From JBBIND01 sp037444075 (GTDB taxonomy: Bacteria; Acidobacteriota; Terriglobia; Bryobacterales; Bryobacteraceae): a stretch of 6,794 nucleotides of DNA. The notes beneath the pieces were generated by a model that was not told the DNA's origin, did not search any database, and saw only the letters and a program-made list of their open reading frames with translations. Where the stretch lies: contig JBBIND010000110.1 in assembly GCA_037444075.1 (NCBI GenBank), forward strand, positions 1 through 6,794, in the 5' to 3' direction. A program made the translations under genes and the position numbers. This document shows positions 5,669 to 6,794 of this stretch, one piece after another (position 1 is the stretch's first letter; every line of letters starts with the position of its first letter).

Positions 5669-6688
5669 ATGAAGTCCATGATTGTTCGCTGTCTTTTGGT
5701 GGCAGCCGCCGTCGCTGCTATCGTCCTGCCGCAGGTGCCTGCGGGCGGTCAGCCCACCGCGGAGAAGAAGTGGTACAAGGGAAACCTTCATACACACACC
5801 ATCAACAGCGACGGTGATTCAACCCCGGACGCGGTGGCGGCCTGGTACAAAGAGAACCGCTACAACTTCCTGATTCTGACGGATCACGATTTCGTCACCG
5901 ATCCGACGGCGCTGAACGCCATCCACGGTGCGGCCGGAAAATTCCTGCTGATCCCCGGCGAAGAGGTCACGGACCGGTTCGAAGGCAAGCCTATCCATTT
6001 GAACGCCCTCAACCTGCCCAGCGTCCTGCTACCGGCGGGAGGCAAATCCGTCGTCGAGACCATTCAGCGCAACGTCGACGCAATCCGGGCGGCGGGCGCG
6101 CTGCCGCAACTGAACCACCCGAACTTCCATTGGGCTGTGAGCGCCAATGACTTGCTCGCCGTCAACGACCTTCCACTGATGGAGATCTTTAACGGACATC
6201 CGCAAACCAATGAGCGCGGCGGTGGAGGCTTTGCGTCTCTCGAAGAACTTTGGGACGCGGCTCTCTCCGGCGGCAAGCGCACTTTCGGCGTCGCCGTGGA
6301 CGACGCACATCATTTCAAGGCTTTCGCAAAGAACCTCTCCAATCCCGGGCGCGGGTGGGTGATGGTGCGGGCGTCTGAACTGAGCACGGCGGCGATTATG
6401 GCTGCCCTCAGCAACGGTGATTTTTACGCATCCACGGGCGTGGAGTTGGAGAGCCTGCAAGTCACCCCGACGGAGATCTCCCTCGTCATCAAAGAGCATC
6501 TCCAAACGCGCTACACGACGCTATTCATCGGAGAGGGCGGCAAGGTGCTCAAGACCGTTCAGGGACGCACAGCTTCCTACTCTTTGAACGGCACAGAGAA
6601 GTACGTGCGGGCCAAGGTACTGGCCTCCAACGGGGACGATGCGTGGATTCAGCCAGTGTTCGGCGCCCAATCCGGTCCGGCCAACTGA
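5669..6688 (+). CDS. Exported PHP-domain metallohydrolase (CehA/McbA-like)
   Basis: Predicted exported metal-dependent hydrolase of the PHP fold. Residues 1 to about 26 form a signal peptide (MKSMIVR, then a long Ala/Val/Leu core, cleavage near VPA-GG). The PHP motifs are intact: NLHTHTINSDGD (H41, H43, D48/D50), LTDHDF (D72, H73), IPGEEV (E98/E99), IHLNALN (H110), LNHPNFHW (H150) and a VAVDDAHHF segment (D211, D212, H214, H215), enough ligands for a two- or three-metal centre. The WYKGNLHTHT opening and the overall layout match the CehA/McbA family, named after a carbaryl hydrolase, whose other members are mostly uncharacterised. Residues about 255-335 form a C-terminal beta-rich region. The true substrate (ester, phosphoester or other) cannot be told. 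The ATG at 5669 has GGAGG 13 bases upstream (5651-5655), a long spacing; an ATG at 5678 is a less likely alternative. Confidence 0.85.
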   Translation: MKSMIVRCLLVAAAVAAIVLPQVPAGGQPTAEKKWYKGNLHTHTINSDGDSTPDAVAAWYKENRYNFLILTDHDFVTDPTALNAIHGAAGKFLLIPGEEVTDRFEGKPIHLNALNLPSVLLPAGGKSVVETIQRNVDAIRAAGALPQLNHPNFHWAVSANDLLAVNDLPLMEIFNGHPQTNERGGGGFASLEELWDAALSGGKRTFGVAVDDAHHFKAFAKNLSNPGRGWVMVRASELSTAAIMAALSNGDFYASTGVELESLQVTPTEISLVIKEHLQTRYTTLFIGEGGKVLKTVQGRTASYSLNGTEKYVRAKVLASNGDDAWIQPVFGAQSGPAN

Positions 6689-6730
6689 CGCAACCGCCGC
6701 CTCACGTCCGGACACATCGCCCGATTTCAG

Positions 6731-6759
6731 TTGACAATCGCGCGAGCATTGCATAAAGT
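6731..6759 (+). promoter_or_regulatory. Candidate sigma70 promoter for a gene past the window
   Basis: A perfect -35 TTGACA (6731-6736) is followed after 17 bp by TAAAGT (6754-6759), which matches the -10 consensus at four of six bases; CATAAA two bases earlier is an alternative with a 15-bp spacer. Transcription would start near 6766. With a strong SD shortly downstream, this is probably the promoter of the next + strand gene. Confidence 0.5.
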
Positions 6760-6784
6760 CTGCCTCAAGCAGACCACTGCGAGC

Positions 6785-6789
6785 GGAGG
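6785..6789 (+). promoter_or_regulatory. Shine-Dalgarno of the next gene
   Basis: GGAGG sits five bases before the window ends, in a region with no coding frame and just downstream of a promoter candidate. No start codon occurs after it within the window, so the gene would have to begin within the next few bases. Confidence 0.45.
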
Positions 6790-6794
6790 TTTAG

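Overview
The window is G+C-rich, densely coding bacterial DNA with every recognisable gene on the + strand. Gene content (an exported GH62 arabinofuranosidase, a cobalamin-type radical SAM enzyme, GlcE/GlcF, and an exported PHP-domain metallohydrolase of the CehA/McbA type) and G/C-ending codons fit a soil or sediment heterotroph. An Acidobacteriota member (Solibacter/Bryobacter-like) is my best guess, but this is an impression from gene style, not a taxonomic proof.

Layout: positions 1-134 hold no supportable gene. Positions 135-1181 encode a secreted GH62-family alpha-L-arabinofuranosidase. After a 155-bp gap with an extended -10 promoter candidate comes a 531-residue radical SAM protein with an N-terminal B12-binding-like domain (1337-2932). 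After 96 bp come glcE (3029-4174, GTG start, no Shine-Dalgarno) and glcF (4161-5474), which overlap by 14 bp and are surely co-translated. A 194-bp gap follows, with several inverted repeats and a good sigma70-type promoter candidate, then an exported PHP-domain metallohydrolase (5669-6688). The last ~60 bases look like the promoter and ribosome binding site of a gene that starts just past the window.

How the genes work together: only glcE and glcF form an evident functional unit, two subunits of the membrane-associated glycolate oxidase that turns glycolate into glyoxylate. The partner catalytic subunit GlcD is not in this window; the position just upstream of glcE is taken by the radical SAM gene. 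The GH62 enzyme and the PHP protein both carry signal peptides and act outside the cytoplasm, but nothing ties them to the glycolate genes beyond proximity. I see no CRISPR array, transposon, toxin-antitoxin pair, phage gene, tRNA or rRNA. The most notable items are the GH62 enzyme in a probably non-actinobacterial genome, the uncharacterised radical SAM enzyme, glcEF without adjacent glcD, the SD-less start of glcE, a perfect 12-bp inverted repeat inside glcE, and the structured gap before the PHP gene. None of these by itself is a clearly new biological system.
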